Below, in pieces: positions 56,289 through 64,000 of a stretch of DNA of 64,000 nt. Numbering within the stretch: position 1 is the first letter of the stretch; every line of letters begins with the position of its first letter. This DNA is from Methanosphaerula palustris E1-9c (GTDB lineage: Archaea; Halobacteriota; Methanomicrobia; Methanomicrobiales; Methanospirillaceae), in contig NC_011832.1 of the NCBI RefSeq assembly GCF_000021965.1, forward strand, positions 2,397,242 to 2,461,241, given 5' to 3'. The translations under genes were made by a program, and so were the position numbers. Below the pieces are notes generated by a model, which was not told the origin of the DNA, did not search any database, and saw only the letters and a list, made by a program, of their open reading frames with translations.

Positions 56289-57602
56289 ATGGCAAAATAC
56301 CAGGAAACAATTGACCTCTATGATGATGAGGGCAAACTGTTAAAGAGCGGGGTCAACCTCGAAAAGATCAGCCCCCTGGTCAACCCGGGGATCAAGAAGA
56401 TCATCGACCTGACCAAGCGCACGATCGCTGTCAACCTGAATGGTATTCAGGAAGGACTGAAATCCGGAAAACTCGGCGGTAAGGCCAACCAGATCCTCGG
56501 ACGCTCATTGAACTATGACATTGTCAAGGACCATGAAGCGATCACAGAGAGGATCAAGAAGATGATCGAGGTCGAAGAGGGCGATGACACCACGATCAGA
56601 ACCATCGGCAACGGCAAGATGCTGATGATAGAGGTCCCAAGCGCACGGCTGGCCTCTGCATCGACCTATGACGCGGCGATCACCTCCGTGGCATCAGCGA
56701 CCACCCTCGCACTGCTCGACCAGTACAACATCGGGATGTTCGACGCCTCGGTCGTCAAGGCAGCAGTCTGGGGAACCTATCCACAGACGATGGACATGCA
56801 GGGTGCAAATGTCGTCTCAATTCTATCCATCCCACAGAACAACGAAGGTCTCGGTTTCTCGCTTCGTAATGTTGCAGCAAACCAGTCTGTGATGATGACC
56901 CACCGGAACGCATTCCAGGGCGCAGCACTCGCATCCACCTTCGAACAAGCGGGAGAGTTCGAGATGGGTATGGCAATCGGCCCATTCGAGCGTGCACAGC
57001 TGCTGGGATTCGCATACCAGGGGCTCAACGCAAACAATATCGTCTACGACCTGGTCAAGAAGAACGGTGCAACAGGCACTGTTGGTACCGTCGTACAGTC
57101 GCTTGTCGAGCGGGCCCTTGAAGATAAGGTCATCACCCCAGGCAAGAAGGGCAAGAGTGGGTACATCTTCTATGACACCAAGGACCCGATGCTCTGGAAC
57201 GCCTATACCGCAGCAGGTACACTTGCAGCAACCATGGTCAACTGTGGTGCAGGACGGTTCGCACAGGCAGTATCTTCGACACTGCTGTACTTCAACGACC
57301 TGCTTGAGCATGAGACCGGTCTCCCAGGATGCGACTACGGTCGTGTAATGGGTGTAGCCGTCGGTTTCTCATTCTTCAGCCACTCGATCTACGGTGGTGG
57401 CGGTCCAGGTATCTTCAACGGGAACCACGTCGTGACCAGACACGCAGCCGGATTCGGTATGCCCTGTATCGTCTCTGCATGTGCACTTGATGCGGGAACT
57501 CAGATGTTCACCCCAGAAGGCACCGCAAAGATCTTCGAGGACACCTATGGGCAGCTGCCTGAGTTCAAGACCCCGATGCAGACCATTGCAAAGAGCATCT
57601 GA
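56289..57602 (+). CDS. mcrB: Methyl-coenzyme M reductase beta subunit
   Basis: 437 residues from MAKYQETIDLYDDEG; GGGAGG lies 8 bases upstream, so ATG 56289 is preferred to the in-frame start at 56271. The sequence is clearly McrB (LGRSLNYDIVKDHEAI, FDASVVKAAVWGTYPQTMDM, HSIYGGGGPGIFNGNH). With McrA and McrG it forms the (alpha-beta-gamma)2 enzyme that makes methane from methyl-CoM and coenzyme B at coenzyme F430. It is the first gene of mcrBDCGA, with codon use biased as in highly expressed genes. Confidence 0.98.
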   Translation: MAKYQETIDLYDDEGKLLKSGVNLEKISPLVNPGIKKIIDLTKRTIAVNLNGIQEGLKSGKLGGKANQILGRSLNYDIVKDHEAITERIKKMIEVEEGDDTTIRTIGNGKMLMIEVPSARLASASTYDAAITSVASATTLALLDQYNIGMFDASVVKAAVWGTYPQTMDMQGANVVSILSIPQNNEGLGFSLRNVAANQSVMMTHRNAFQGAALASTFEQAGEFEMGMAIGPFERAQLLGFAYQGLNANNIVYDLVKKNGATGTVGTVVQSLVERALEDKVITPGKKGKSGYIFYDTKDPMLWNAYTAAGTLAATMVNCGAGRFAQAVSSTLLYFNDLLEHETGLPGCDYGRVMGVAVGFSFFSHSIYGGGGPGIFNGNHVVTRHAAGFGMPCIVSACALDAGTQMFTPEGTAKIFEDTYGQLPEFKTPMQTIAKSI

Positions 57603-57622
57603 GTCTTTTCGCGTGGAAACCA

Positions 57623-58090
57623 ATGACAGATGCCATATATCCTCAATGTAGGATCGTCCCGGAACGTCTCCTCAACCCCAGTACAGTTGAACGGCTCCTG
57701 AACCTGCTGGTCACCATAGAATCCATCAGAAAGATCCTGATCAAAGGATCCTCAATTCCGCCGGCAGTACCCTACGGTCCTGCCCGAGGGGCATTAAACC
57801 CCCATTCAATGCGGCGTACTATCATGGTCGGGGAGCAGCCTGTGGAGCTCACAGTTCATGTTGGGATCATCGACATGGAACTGGAAGACCGGGACGCATT
57901 GCCGCAGATCAAGGCGGCATGCGAAGAGGTCTTTACACAGTTCACGTACAGTATCAAGGAAGGCAGGTTTATGAAGACCCAGGCCTCGACCTCCGACTAC
58001 GCAAAGTACGGTCCTGATGCGGACGAGTTATTGCTTGGACTTGCTGACCCAAAGAGTCGGAAAGGACCGGTCATAGTACAGGGAACCTAA
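57623..58090 (+). CDS. mcrD: Methyl-coenzyme M reductase operon protein D
   Basis: 155 residues (MTDAIYPQCRIVPERLLNP; VPYGPARGALNPHSMRRTI). McrD is not a subunit of the purified active enzyme. It associates with MCR and is thought to help assembly or F430 insertion (family knowledge). It lies 20 bases after mcrB and 3 bases before mcrC in the standard operon order of Methanomicrobiales. Confidence 0.95.
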   Translation: MTDAIYPQCRIVPERLLNPSTVERLLNLLVTIESIRKILIKGSSIPPAVPYGPARGALNPHSMRRTIMVGEQPVELTVHVGIIDMELEDRDALPQIKAACEEVFTQFTYSIKEGRFMKTQASTSDYAKYGPDADELLLGLADPKSRKGPVIVQGT

Positions 58091-58093
58091 ATC

Positions 58094-58729
58094 ATGCCGA
58101 TGGGACGTGTGACCCAGGTCGTGGACTGCCGTGAGGCGATGGGGATGGGAAAAGGTGGAGGAATGGCCCAGCGTGGGACCATCTCCGAGTGCCGGTTCCC
58201 AGACGTCATCGTCGTCGGCATGTCCCCTGGACGAAGACATGTCACCAAACCAGTCTGTGATATCACCTCTGCGCTTCGGCAGCAGGGTGTCGAGTACAGC
58301 ATCAGCACTTTGATCTTAAATGCAGGCAGTGGAGTACCGCCAGATGCACCGAGCATCGCAGGCGGGGTGCTCGGTGCCTACTTCGGCCTGACTGAGAAAG
58401 AGATCAGGCAGATAGAACGACACAAGGTCGCAATTCTGCATCACGGGAACGTACGGTCCCATGTGGTGCAGAAGGTCAGATATATTCTGCAGTACTGCAA
58501 CATCCCTGCAGTGGTGGTCTCACAGGCTCCCATCGACTTTGAAGATCTGGCTAAAGAAGGCGTGAAGACCGCACTGGTGATGCCCCCTCCTGACAAGATC
58601 AGGACGCAGGGAACAGTCATGGCGATCGTATCAGGCGTCACCAGAGGACAGACACCTACACGTGAGAAGATGGCAGACGTCGTCAGAGAAGTAATGAGAT
58701 TGATGAAAAACCCAAACAAATCGGAGTAA
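58094..58729 (+). CDS. mcrC: Methyl-coenzyme M reductase activation component C
   Basis: 211 residues (MPMGRVTQVVDCREAMG, VVGMSPGRRHVTKPVCDIT, AGGVLGAYFGLTEKE). McrC belongs to the complex that reductively activates MCR in an ATP-dependent way (established for Methanothermobacter and Methanococcus). The start ATG 58094 follows the mcrD stop by 3 bases. The C-terminus ends in a Lys/Asn/Ser-rich tail 5 bases before mcrG. Confidence 0.95.
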   Translation: MPMGRVTQVVDCREAMGMGKGGGMAQRGTISECRFPDVIVVGMSPGRRHVTKPVCDITSALRQQGVEYSISTLILNAGSGVPPDAPSIAGGVLGAYFGLTEKEIRQIERHKVAILHHGNVRSHVVQKVRYILQYCNIPAVVVSQAPIDFEDLAKEGVKTALVMPPPDKIRTQGTVMAIVSGVTRGQTPTREKMADVVREVMRLMKNPNKSE

Positions 58730-58734
58730 TCAAC

Positions 58735-59499
58735 ATGGCATACAAACCACAGTATGGACCAGGAACATCGGTTGTCGCTGAAAACCGGCGCAAGTACATG
58801 GACCCTGGACACAAGCTGGAAAAGGTCCGTGACATCACGGATGAGGACATTGTACTGATTATGGGGCACCGTGCACCAGGTTCGGCATACCCAACTGCAC
58901 ACCCCCCACTGGCAGAGCAGCAGGAACCAAACTGCCCAGTCAGAAAACTGGTCACCCCAACCGAGGGTGCAAAGGCCGGCGACCGTGTCCGATATATCCA
59001 GTTCGCAGACTCGATGTTCAACGCACCAAGCCAGCCCTATGAACGAACCTACCTCGAGATGTACCGCTTCCGTGCAATCGACCCAGGTACGCTCTCTGGC
59101 CGCCAGATCGTCGAGTGCCGCGAGCGCGACCTCGAAAAGTACGCAAAGGAACTGCTCAACACCGAACTCTTCGACCCGGCCCGAGTCGGCGTTAGGGGTG
59201 CCACAGTCCACGGTCACTCGCTTCGTCTCGATGAAGACGGCATGATGTTCGATATGCTCCAGCGCTGTGTCTTCGACAAGAAGGACGGCATTGTCAAGTA
59301 CGTCAAGAACCAGATCGGTGAACCACTCGACCGTGCAGTCCCAGTCGGGAAGCCAATGGATGAGAAGTGGCTCAAGGCACACAGCACGATCTTCCACTCA
59401 CTCGACGGTGTCGCATTCCGTGACGACCCAGAGTACGTTGAGTACATTCAGCGGATCCACTCGCTGAGGACCAAGTATGGCTTCATGCCAAAGGAGTGA
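58735..59499 (+). CDS. mcrG: Methyl-coenzyme M reductase gamma subunit
   Basis: 254 residues. [19 protein letters not shown] and [20 protein letters not shown]-type sequence (here [20 protein letters not shown]) are diagnostic of McrG, which helps shape the substrate channel and contacts F430. The stop is 5 bases before the McrA ATG at 59505. Confidence 0.97.
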   Translation: MAYKPQYGPGTSVVAENRRKYMDPGHKLEKVRDITDEDIVLIMGHRAPGSAYPTAHPPLAEQQEPNCPVRKLVTPTEGAKAGDRVRYIQFADSMFNAPSQPYERTYLEMYRFRAIDPGTLSGRQIVECRERDLEKYAKELLNTELFDPARVGVRGATVHGHSLRLDEDGMMFDMLQRCVFDKKDGIVKYVKNQIGEPLDRAVPVGKPMDEKWLKAHSTIFHSLDGVAFRDDPEYVEYIQRIHSLRTKYGFMPKE

Positions 59500-59504
59500 T
59501 TAAG

Positions 59505-61187
59505 ATGGCAAAAATTGAGAGATCACAGAAGCTCTTCCTGAAGGCACTCAAAGAGAAGTTTGCAGGAGAGGACCCCGCAGGAGAACACACTCACTTTGCA
59601 CGTGCAGGACTTGAGCAGTCCGAGCGGAAGAGAGAGTTCATGAAGGAAGGTAAGAAGGTAGAGATGGAGCGTGGGATCAGCCAGTACGACCCCAAGCGCT
59701 GTCATCTCGGCGGTATCCCTCTCGGTCAGCGCCAGCTGATGACCTACGAGATCAGCGGCACCGGCACCTTCGTCGAGGGCGACGACCTGCACTTCGTCAA
59801 CAACGCTGCGATGCAGCAGATGTGGGACGACATCCGCCGGACGATCATCGTTGGTATGGACCTGGCCCACAACACGCTCCAGAAGCGTCTCGGCAAGGAA
59901 GTCACTCCTGAGACGATCAACGAATACCTCCACATCCTCAACCATGCAATGCCAGGGGCAGCCGTGGTTCAGGAACACATGGTCGAGACCCACCCATCAC
60001 TCGTATCGGACTGCTATGTCAAGGTCTTCACCGGTGACGACGAAGTCGCCGACCAGATCGAGCCACAGTACCTCCTCAACATCGAGAAACTCTTCCCGGC
60101 AAAGTCTGCAGAGAAACTGAAAGCAGCAGTCGGTAAGTCGATGTTCCAGGCAATCCACATCCCAACGACTGTCTCAAGAACCTGTGATGGTGGGACCACC
60201 TCCAGATGGTCTGCGATGCAGATCGGTATGTCCTTCATCGCGGCCTACAGAATGTGCGCCGGTGAGGCAGCAGTCGCTGACCTTTCCTACGCAGCCAAGC
60301 ACGCCGGCGTCATCCAGATGGCCGACATCCTGCCAGCACGCCGTGCACGTGGCCCGAACGAACCAGGTGGTATCAAATTCGGTAACTTCTGTGATATGAT
60401 CCAGGCAGACCGCAAGTATCCAAACGACCCCGCAAAGGCATCCCTTGAGGTTGTCGGTGCAGGAACGATGCTCTTCGATCAGATCTGGCTCGGATCCTAC
60501 ATGTCCGGTGGTGTCGGGTTCACCCAGTATGCAACCGCAGCATACACCGACAACATCCTCGACGAGTTCGTCTACTATGGTATGGACTACCTCAAGTCGA
60601 AGTACGGCGGCTACTCGCAAGCACCGGCAACCCAGGAGGTCGTCAACGACCTCGCAACTGAGGTCACACTGAACGCCATGGAGCAGTACGAGCAGTTCCC
60701 AACCATGATGGAGGACCACTTCGGCGGTTCTCAGCGTGCCAGTGTCATTGCAGCAGCATCAGGTCTAACCACCTCAATCGGTACCGGGAACTCCAATGCA
60801 GGTCTGAACGGTTGGTATCTCTCGATGCTCATGCACAAGGAAGGATGGTCACGTCTCGGTTTCTTCGGCTACGACCTGCAGGACCAGTGTGGTTCAGCAA
60901 ACTCAATGTCGATCAGACCGGATGAAGGTCTGCTCGGTGAACTCCGTGGACCAAACTATCCGAACTATGCGATGAACGTCGGTCACCAGGGTGAGTACGC
61001 TGCTATCTCCGGCGGTGCCCACTTCGGCCGTGGCGATCCATGGGTTCTAAACCCACTGATCAAGATCACGTTCGCAGACCCCTCGCTGGTGTTTGACTTC
61101 TCTGAGCCACGCCGTGAATTCGCCAAGGGAGCAATCCGCGAGTTCATGCCAGCGGGCGAGCGCTCACTGATCATCCCAGCGCGGTAA
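59505..61187 (+). CDS. mcrA: Methyl-coenzyme M reductase alpha subunit
   Basis: 560 residues from [13 protein letters not shown]. Positions modified in characterised McrA are present: His of AAKHAG (N-methylhistidine), Arg of [14 protein letters not shown] (methylarginine), Gly of [11 protein letters not shown] (thioglycine) and the Cys of DQCG (S-methylcysteine). [16 protein letters not shown] is the stretch used for mcrA surveys. The subunit holds the F430 active site. No modifying enzymes (TfuA/YcaO, Mmp10) are in this window. A T tract follows the stop. Confidence 0.98.
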   Translation: MAKIERSQKLFLKALKEKFAGEDPAGEHTHFARAGLEQSERKREFMKEGKKVEMERGISQYDPKRCHLGGIPLGQRQLMTYEISGTGTFVEGDDLHFVNNAAMQQMWDDIRRTIIVGMDLAHNTLQKRLGKEVTPETINEYLHILNHAMPGAAVVQEHMVETHPSLVSDCYVKVFTGDDEVADQIEPQYLLNIEKLFPAKSAEKLKAAVGKSMFQAIHIPTTVSRTCDGGTTSRWSAMQIGMSFIAAYRMCAGEAAVADLSYAAKHAGVIQMADILPARRARGPNEPGGIKFGNFCDMIQADRKYPNDPAKASLEVVGAGTMLFDQIWLGSYMSGGVGFTQYATAAYTDNILDEFVYYGMDYLKSKYGGYSQAPATQEVVNDLATEVTLNAMEQYEQFPTMMEDHFGGSQRASVIAAASGLTTSIGTGNSNAGLNGWYLSMLMHKEGWSRLGFFGYDLQDQCGSANSMSIRPDEGLLGELRGPNYPNYAMNVGHQGEYAAISGGAHFGRGDPWVLNPLIKITFADPSLVFDFSEPRREFAKGAIREFMPAGERSLIIPAR

Positions 61188-61198
61188 TCTCAACACAA

Positions 61199-61207
61199 TT
61201 TTTTTTT
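61199..61207 (+). terminator. Oligo-T terminator after mcrA
   Basis: TTTTTTTTT begins 11 bases after the mcrA stop, a typical archaeal terminator separating the mcr and mtr transcripts. Confidence 0.75.
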
Positions 61208-61414
61208 CCTTAACAAAATTTAATCATAATTAAACAGATATTCTGCTTGTTTTTTCATAATAACGCATAAAAATGTAATTTTCCCGCCAAGTTTCGAAAC
61301 CTTTAACTAAACACTCAACAACTGTTTATTGAACCACAAAGGGTTTGTACTCAACGTAAGTGGCTAGCAATTCGAATACTCTCATGCATCTTACTAAGCA
61401 CGGGAGGAGGCTAA
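61208..61414 (+). promoter_or_regulatory. Spacer and likely promoter of the mtr operon
   Basis: 207 bp, AT-rich (AAAATTTAATCATAATTAAAC near 61215-61236; ACCTTTAACTAAACACTC near 61300-61317). GGGAGGAGG at 61401-61409 is a strong ribosome site for mtrE. A promoter separate from that of mcr seems likely. Confidence 0.6.
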
Positions 61415-62314
61415 ATGGTAGACAACATAGTATTTGGCATTGGAATCACTGCATTGGCAGGAGCTCTTGCTGCCGTAGCCGGTGCTGCGGAAGATGTTGA
61501 ATCTGATATCGGCTCACAAGGAGACCCGAATTCACAGGTTCAACTCGCGCCGCAGATGGGATTCATTCACCGCATCTTCAACAAAGCAGTGGCAGGTGAA
61601 CCCCCCGCATACGGTCTATGGTGCGCTCTCGGCGCAGGTATAGCATGGGCTTTTATGGCAATGCAGTTCAATCCAGTTCTTGCAATCATCCTCGGTTGCG
61701 CTCTGGCGACATTCGTTCAGGGCGTCTACGCGACGACTGCCTACTTGGGCAGGACTGCAAGTTTAGCAAAGTTTGGACAGCCGGTGTATATCGATATCTT
61801 AAAGTCGATGACATCGGTCACGATGGCACACGCATTTGTGGCGGTCTTCACCACAGTGTCGCTCTGCTATCTGATGAACGCAGCACTTGGGCATCCATTC
61901 CCGCTTCCGCTCCTCGGCCTTGTCTGGGGTATCGCACTCGGTGCAGCAGGATCTGCAACTGGCAACCCATTCTATGGGAAGGAGCGCCAGTACCAGAACC
62001 AGAAGTTCGGAGCCGGTGTCCCAATATCAGCATCAGGAAACATCGTCCGGTATGCTGAAGCAGGACAGCGGAACTCACTCGACAACGGCTGGTTCTCCTC
62101 GAAGCTTGGCGGCCCCGCATCAGGGATCTGCTTCGGCCTGATCGTCTTCCTCGAACTCTGGAGAACGGTCATTTTCGAGAAGGTCGGCGGAGGATGGGGT
62201 TCCATCATCGTCGGTGTCATCATGATCCTGATCTTCGCAATCGTTGACCGGTACATCGAGACCTGGGCACGGAAGAACTACGGACCATACACCACAGAGG
62301 AGACGTCCGCATGA
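61415..62314 (+). CDS. mtrE: Tetrahydromethanopterin S-methyltransferase subunit E
   Basis: 299 residues. Membrane subunit of the Na+-pumping methyl-H4MPT:coenzyme M methyltransferase. MVDNIVFGIGITALAGALA, DPNSQVQLAPQMGFIHR and GTASNGNPFYG-like sequence (here ATGNPFYGKERQYQ) are characteristic of MtrE. About six hydrophobic segments are visible. First gene of mtrEDCBAFGH, with a strong ribosome site and an ATGA overlap with mtrD. Confidence 0.97.
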   Translation: MVDNIVFGIGITALAGALAAVAGAAEDVESDIGSQGDPNSQVQLAPQMGFIHRIFNKAVAGEPPAYGLWCALGAGIAWAFMAMQFNPVLAIILGCALATFVQGVYATTAYLGRTASLAKFGQPVYIDILKSMTSVTMAHAFVAVFTTVSLCYLMNAALGHPFPLPLLGLVWGIALGAAGSATGNPFYGKERQYQNQKFGAGVPISASGNIVRYAEAGQRNSLDNGWFSSKLGGPASGICFGLIVFLELWRTVIFEKVGGGWGSIIVGVIMILIFAIVDRYIETWARKNYGPYTTEETSA

Positions 62315-63150
62315 CCGCAATTGCAGCAAAAGGCGGTCCAGCAAGCATGGACATGCCCTCAACACTGATCGGGCTCGTCCTCTTCATTATCCTGCTCGGT
62401 CTGATGTTTGTTCTCGGACCTATCAGCGCGTTCTACGCACTGATCGGAATCGTGGTCGGCGGTGTGCTGATCGGTTTTGGTGTTCACTTTGTACCTGTCG
62501 GTGGAGCACCGGCAGCCATGGGCCAAGCCCCAGGTATTGCAACAGGTGTTGCGATGTTAGCGGCTGGTGCAGGGCTCGCAGGGCTCTTCGGTGGTGCATG
62601 GGCAGCAGAACAGGGAACAACCATCGCCGTTATCACTGGTGGAGTCGGTGGTGCCCTGATGATGGCCATCACCTGTCTGATGGTGAACGCAATCTATGTG
62701 TACGGAATGGGTATCCCGGCAGCATCCGGAAAGGTGGCAAAAGACCCGCTGACCGGCGATACACAGGCAGCCTACAAATCCCAGGGAACTGAAGGACATG
62801 GTCTGCCGTTCATCTCGTATGTCGGCGGTGTCATCGGTGGTTTCTTTGGCGGTGCAGGCGGCACGCTGATCTACCTTGAACTCTTAGGCGTGTACGAGCA
62901 GGCTCTTCCTACACTCTTCAACGCAAAGCTCGAGCAGATCATGCCACTCGCAGTCTCTCTTGCAGGGATCTTCGCAGTCGGTATGTTCCTTGTGAACTCT
63001 GTGCTTGCAGCATACAACATCACTGGTACCATCGAAGGACCGCATGACCCCAAGTTCAAGCGGTTCCCACGTGCAATCGTAGCATCGATGATCGCATCAG
63101 CCCTTTGTGGCCTGGTGGCAATCCTGCTCGTGGTGATGGGGAAGTTTTGA
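62311..63150 (+). CDS. mtrD: Tetrahydromethanopterin S-methyltransferase subunit D
   Basis: 279 residues, overlapping the mtrE stop by four bases. Several membrane segments; GVHFVPVGGAPAAMGQAPGIATG and MVNAIYVYGMGIPAASGKV are MtrD hallmarks. MtrC, D and E form the membrane part through which Na+ is moved during methyl transfer. It ends 9 bases before mtrC. Confidence 0.97.
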   Translation: MTAIAAKGGPASMDMPSTLIGLVLFIILLGLMFVLGPISAFYALIGIVVGGVLIGFGVHFVPVGGAPAAMGQAPGIATGVAMLAAGAGLAGLFGGAWAAEQGTTIAVITGGVGGALMMAITCLMVNAIYVYGMGIPAASGKVAKDPLTGDTQAAYKSQGTEGHGLPFISYVGGVIGGFFGGAGGTLIYLELLGVYEQALPTLFNAKLEQIMPLAVSLAGIFAVGMFLVNSVLAAYNITGTIEGPHDPKFKRFPRAIVASMIASALCGLVAILLVVMGKF

Positions 63151-63159
63151 GGTGTTCTC

Positions 63160-64000
63160 ATGACAGCACAAATTACAGTAACTGAGGGAGGAATTCCTCA
63201 CAACAAGGTCATGATCATGGGGCTTGTCGGCTCGCTGATTGCGATCTACCTCACCTATCTGAACACCCTGATGGGTACGCAGGCTTTCTCCTTCTTTGGA
63301 GGATTCGGTGCCATCGCCGCCCTGATCTGGGGAAGCAGCACCATCAAGCGACTCTGCAGTTATGGTATCGGGACTGGTGTCCCATCCGCAGGGATGCTCG
63401 CGTTTGGTTCAGGTGTGATCGGTATGCTGATGGCAACCAAGTTCGGTATGCTGACTCCAGTCCTCGCACTGATCATCGCCGCAATCGTCGGCGCCATCCT
63501 TGGATTCATCTCAAACAACATCTTAAACATGCGCATCCCTGTGATGATTCAGTCCCTCACTGAACTCGCAGCCGTCGGTGCACTGGTCCTGCTCGGATTC
63601 AGCGCTATGGCAACTGGTGGATTCTCGATGGCTACCCTGACCACCGCCACAACGACGGTGCTCGGCACACAGGTTGCATCATACACTGCATCACTGATCG
63701 GGGGAAGCATCCTCGCAGTACTCTTCATGCTCGGTGCAATCGCACTCCAGCACGGATTCAATGCTTGCCTAGGGCCAAACGAGAAGCAGGATCGGACCCT
63801 GATGCTGACCGCAGAGTGCGGGTTCCTCAGCATGATCATGGTCGCCGTCATCTCATTCGCCTTTATCGGCATCGGCGCTGCAGTTCTCTCTTTACTGATC
63901 TCGCTGGTTGGCTGGTATTACACCTACACGCAGTTCTTCGCACTTTCAAAGCGCGATGCAGCATCATGGCTCGATGCAAAGCCGATCCTCGAAGTGGAGA
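63160..64000 (+). CDS. mtrC: Tetrahydromethanopterin S-methyltransferase subunit C (3' end beyond window)
   Basis: From ATG 63160 the frame stays open to the window edge (280 codons) with no stop. The start MTAQITVTEGGIPHNKVMIM and the middle YGIGTGVPSAGMLAFGSG are MtrC-like, with about seven membrane segments. At this length the gene is nearly complete. GAGGTG precedes the ATG. mtrB and the rest of the operon should follow outside the window. Confidence 0.95.
   Translation, partial: MTAQITVTEGGIPHNKVMIMGLVGSLIAIYLTYLNTLMGTQAFSFFGGFGAIAALIWGSSTIKRLCSYGIGTGVPSAGMLAFGSGVIGMLMATKFGMLTPVLALIIAAIVGAILGFISNNILNMRIPVMIQSLTELAAVGALVLLGFSAMATGGFSMATLTTATTTVLGTQVASYTASLIGGSILAVLFMLGAIALQHGFNACLGPNEKQDRTLMLTAECGFLSMIMVAVISFAFIGIGAAVLSLLISLVGWYYTYTQFFALSKRDAASWLDAKPILEVE

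Overview
The window is archaeal chromosome from a hydrogenotrophic methanogen. It carries a complete methyl-coenzyme M reductase operon (mcrBDCGA), followed by the start of the methyl-H4MPT:coenzyme M methyltransferase operon (mtrE, mtrD, 5' part of mtrC). It also has a PolD large subunit (DP2), an F420H2 oxidase-type flavodiiron protein and many PAS-domain sensors. The gene content, GC-rich core, N-terminal 7TM histidine kinases and dockerin-like surface-protein tails point to Methanomicrobiales, probably near Methanosphaerula/Methanoregula. The genus is inference; no 16S rRNA gene is present.

Layout. 0-10 kb: 3' end of a histidine kinase, an iron-dependent alcohol dehydrogenase, a PAS protein with a histidine-less HisKA-like tail, a DEDDh exonuclease/DUF1998 helicase pair resembling Bacillus MrfB/MrfA, and DP2 with a 165-residue mini-intein at its catalytic motif. 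10-16 kb: three tandem copies of a 7TM-PAS histidine kinase. The first copy is a pseudogene followed by a decayed tRNA-Leu; the last is followed by an intact tRNA-Leu(CAA), so kinase plus tRNA appear to have been duplicated together. 16-17.4 kb: an ISH3-like element with a frameshifted transposase and recognisable ends. 17.4-21.3 kb: a polyprenol-kinase-like protein, a PAP2 phosphatase, and a wHTH-V4R regulator divergent from the flavodiiron protein. 21.4-32.5 kb: signalling genes, namely a receiver-GAF-PAS protein, a single-domain response regulator, a frameshifted cheW, a 1104-residue soluble chemoreceptor and an HTH plus multi-PAS protein.

32.7-41 kb: a YgjP-type metallopeptidase, msrA, a secreted dockerin-like protein, a decayed PAS histidine kinase, a zinc-ribbon membrane protein, a ferredoxin and a ComEC-like metallo-beta-lactamase-fold protein lacking the usual histidines. 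40.3-52 kb is a gene graveyard: relics of a beta-lactamase, CBM6, dockerin protein, beta-helix protein, NRAMP transporter and a small membrane protein with an early TAG. Among them sit apparently intact genes: an orphan Cas6b-like gene, an AT-rich MarR/YczE-like pair, a DnaQ-like exonuclease, a small stress-type protein and an IS5-like element with an 8-bp target duplication.

52-64 kb: a tungstate uptake locus whose binding lipoprotein fuses a TupA-type and a WtpA-type domain, divergent from TupB/TupC. A 378-bp AT-rich spacer with a perfect 20-bp palindrome follows, then the mcr and mtr operons. Tungstate uptake beside mcr makes physiological sense because W/Mo enzymes such as formylmethanofuran dehydrogenase feed methanogenesis.
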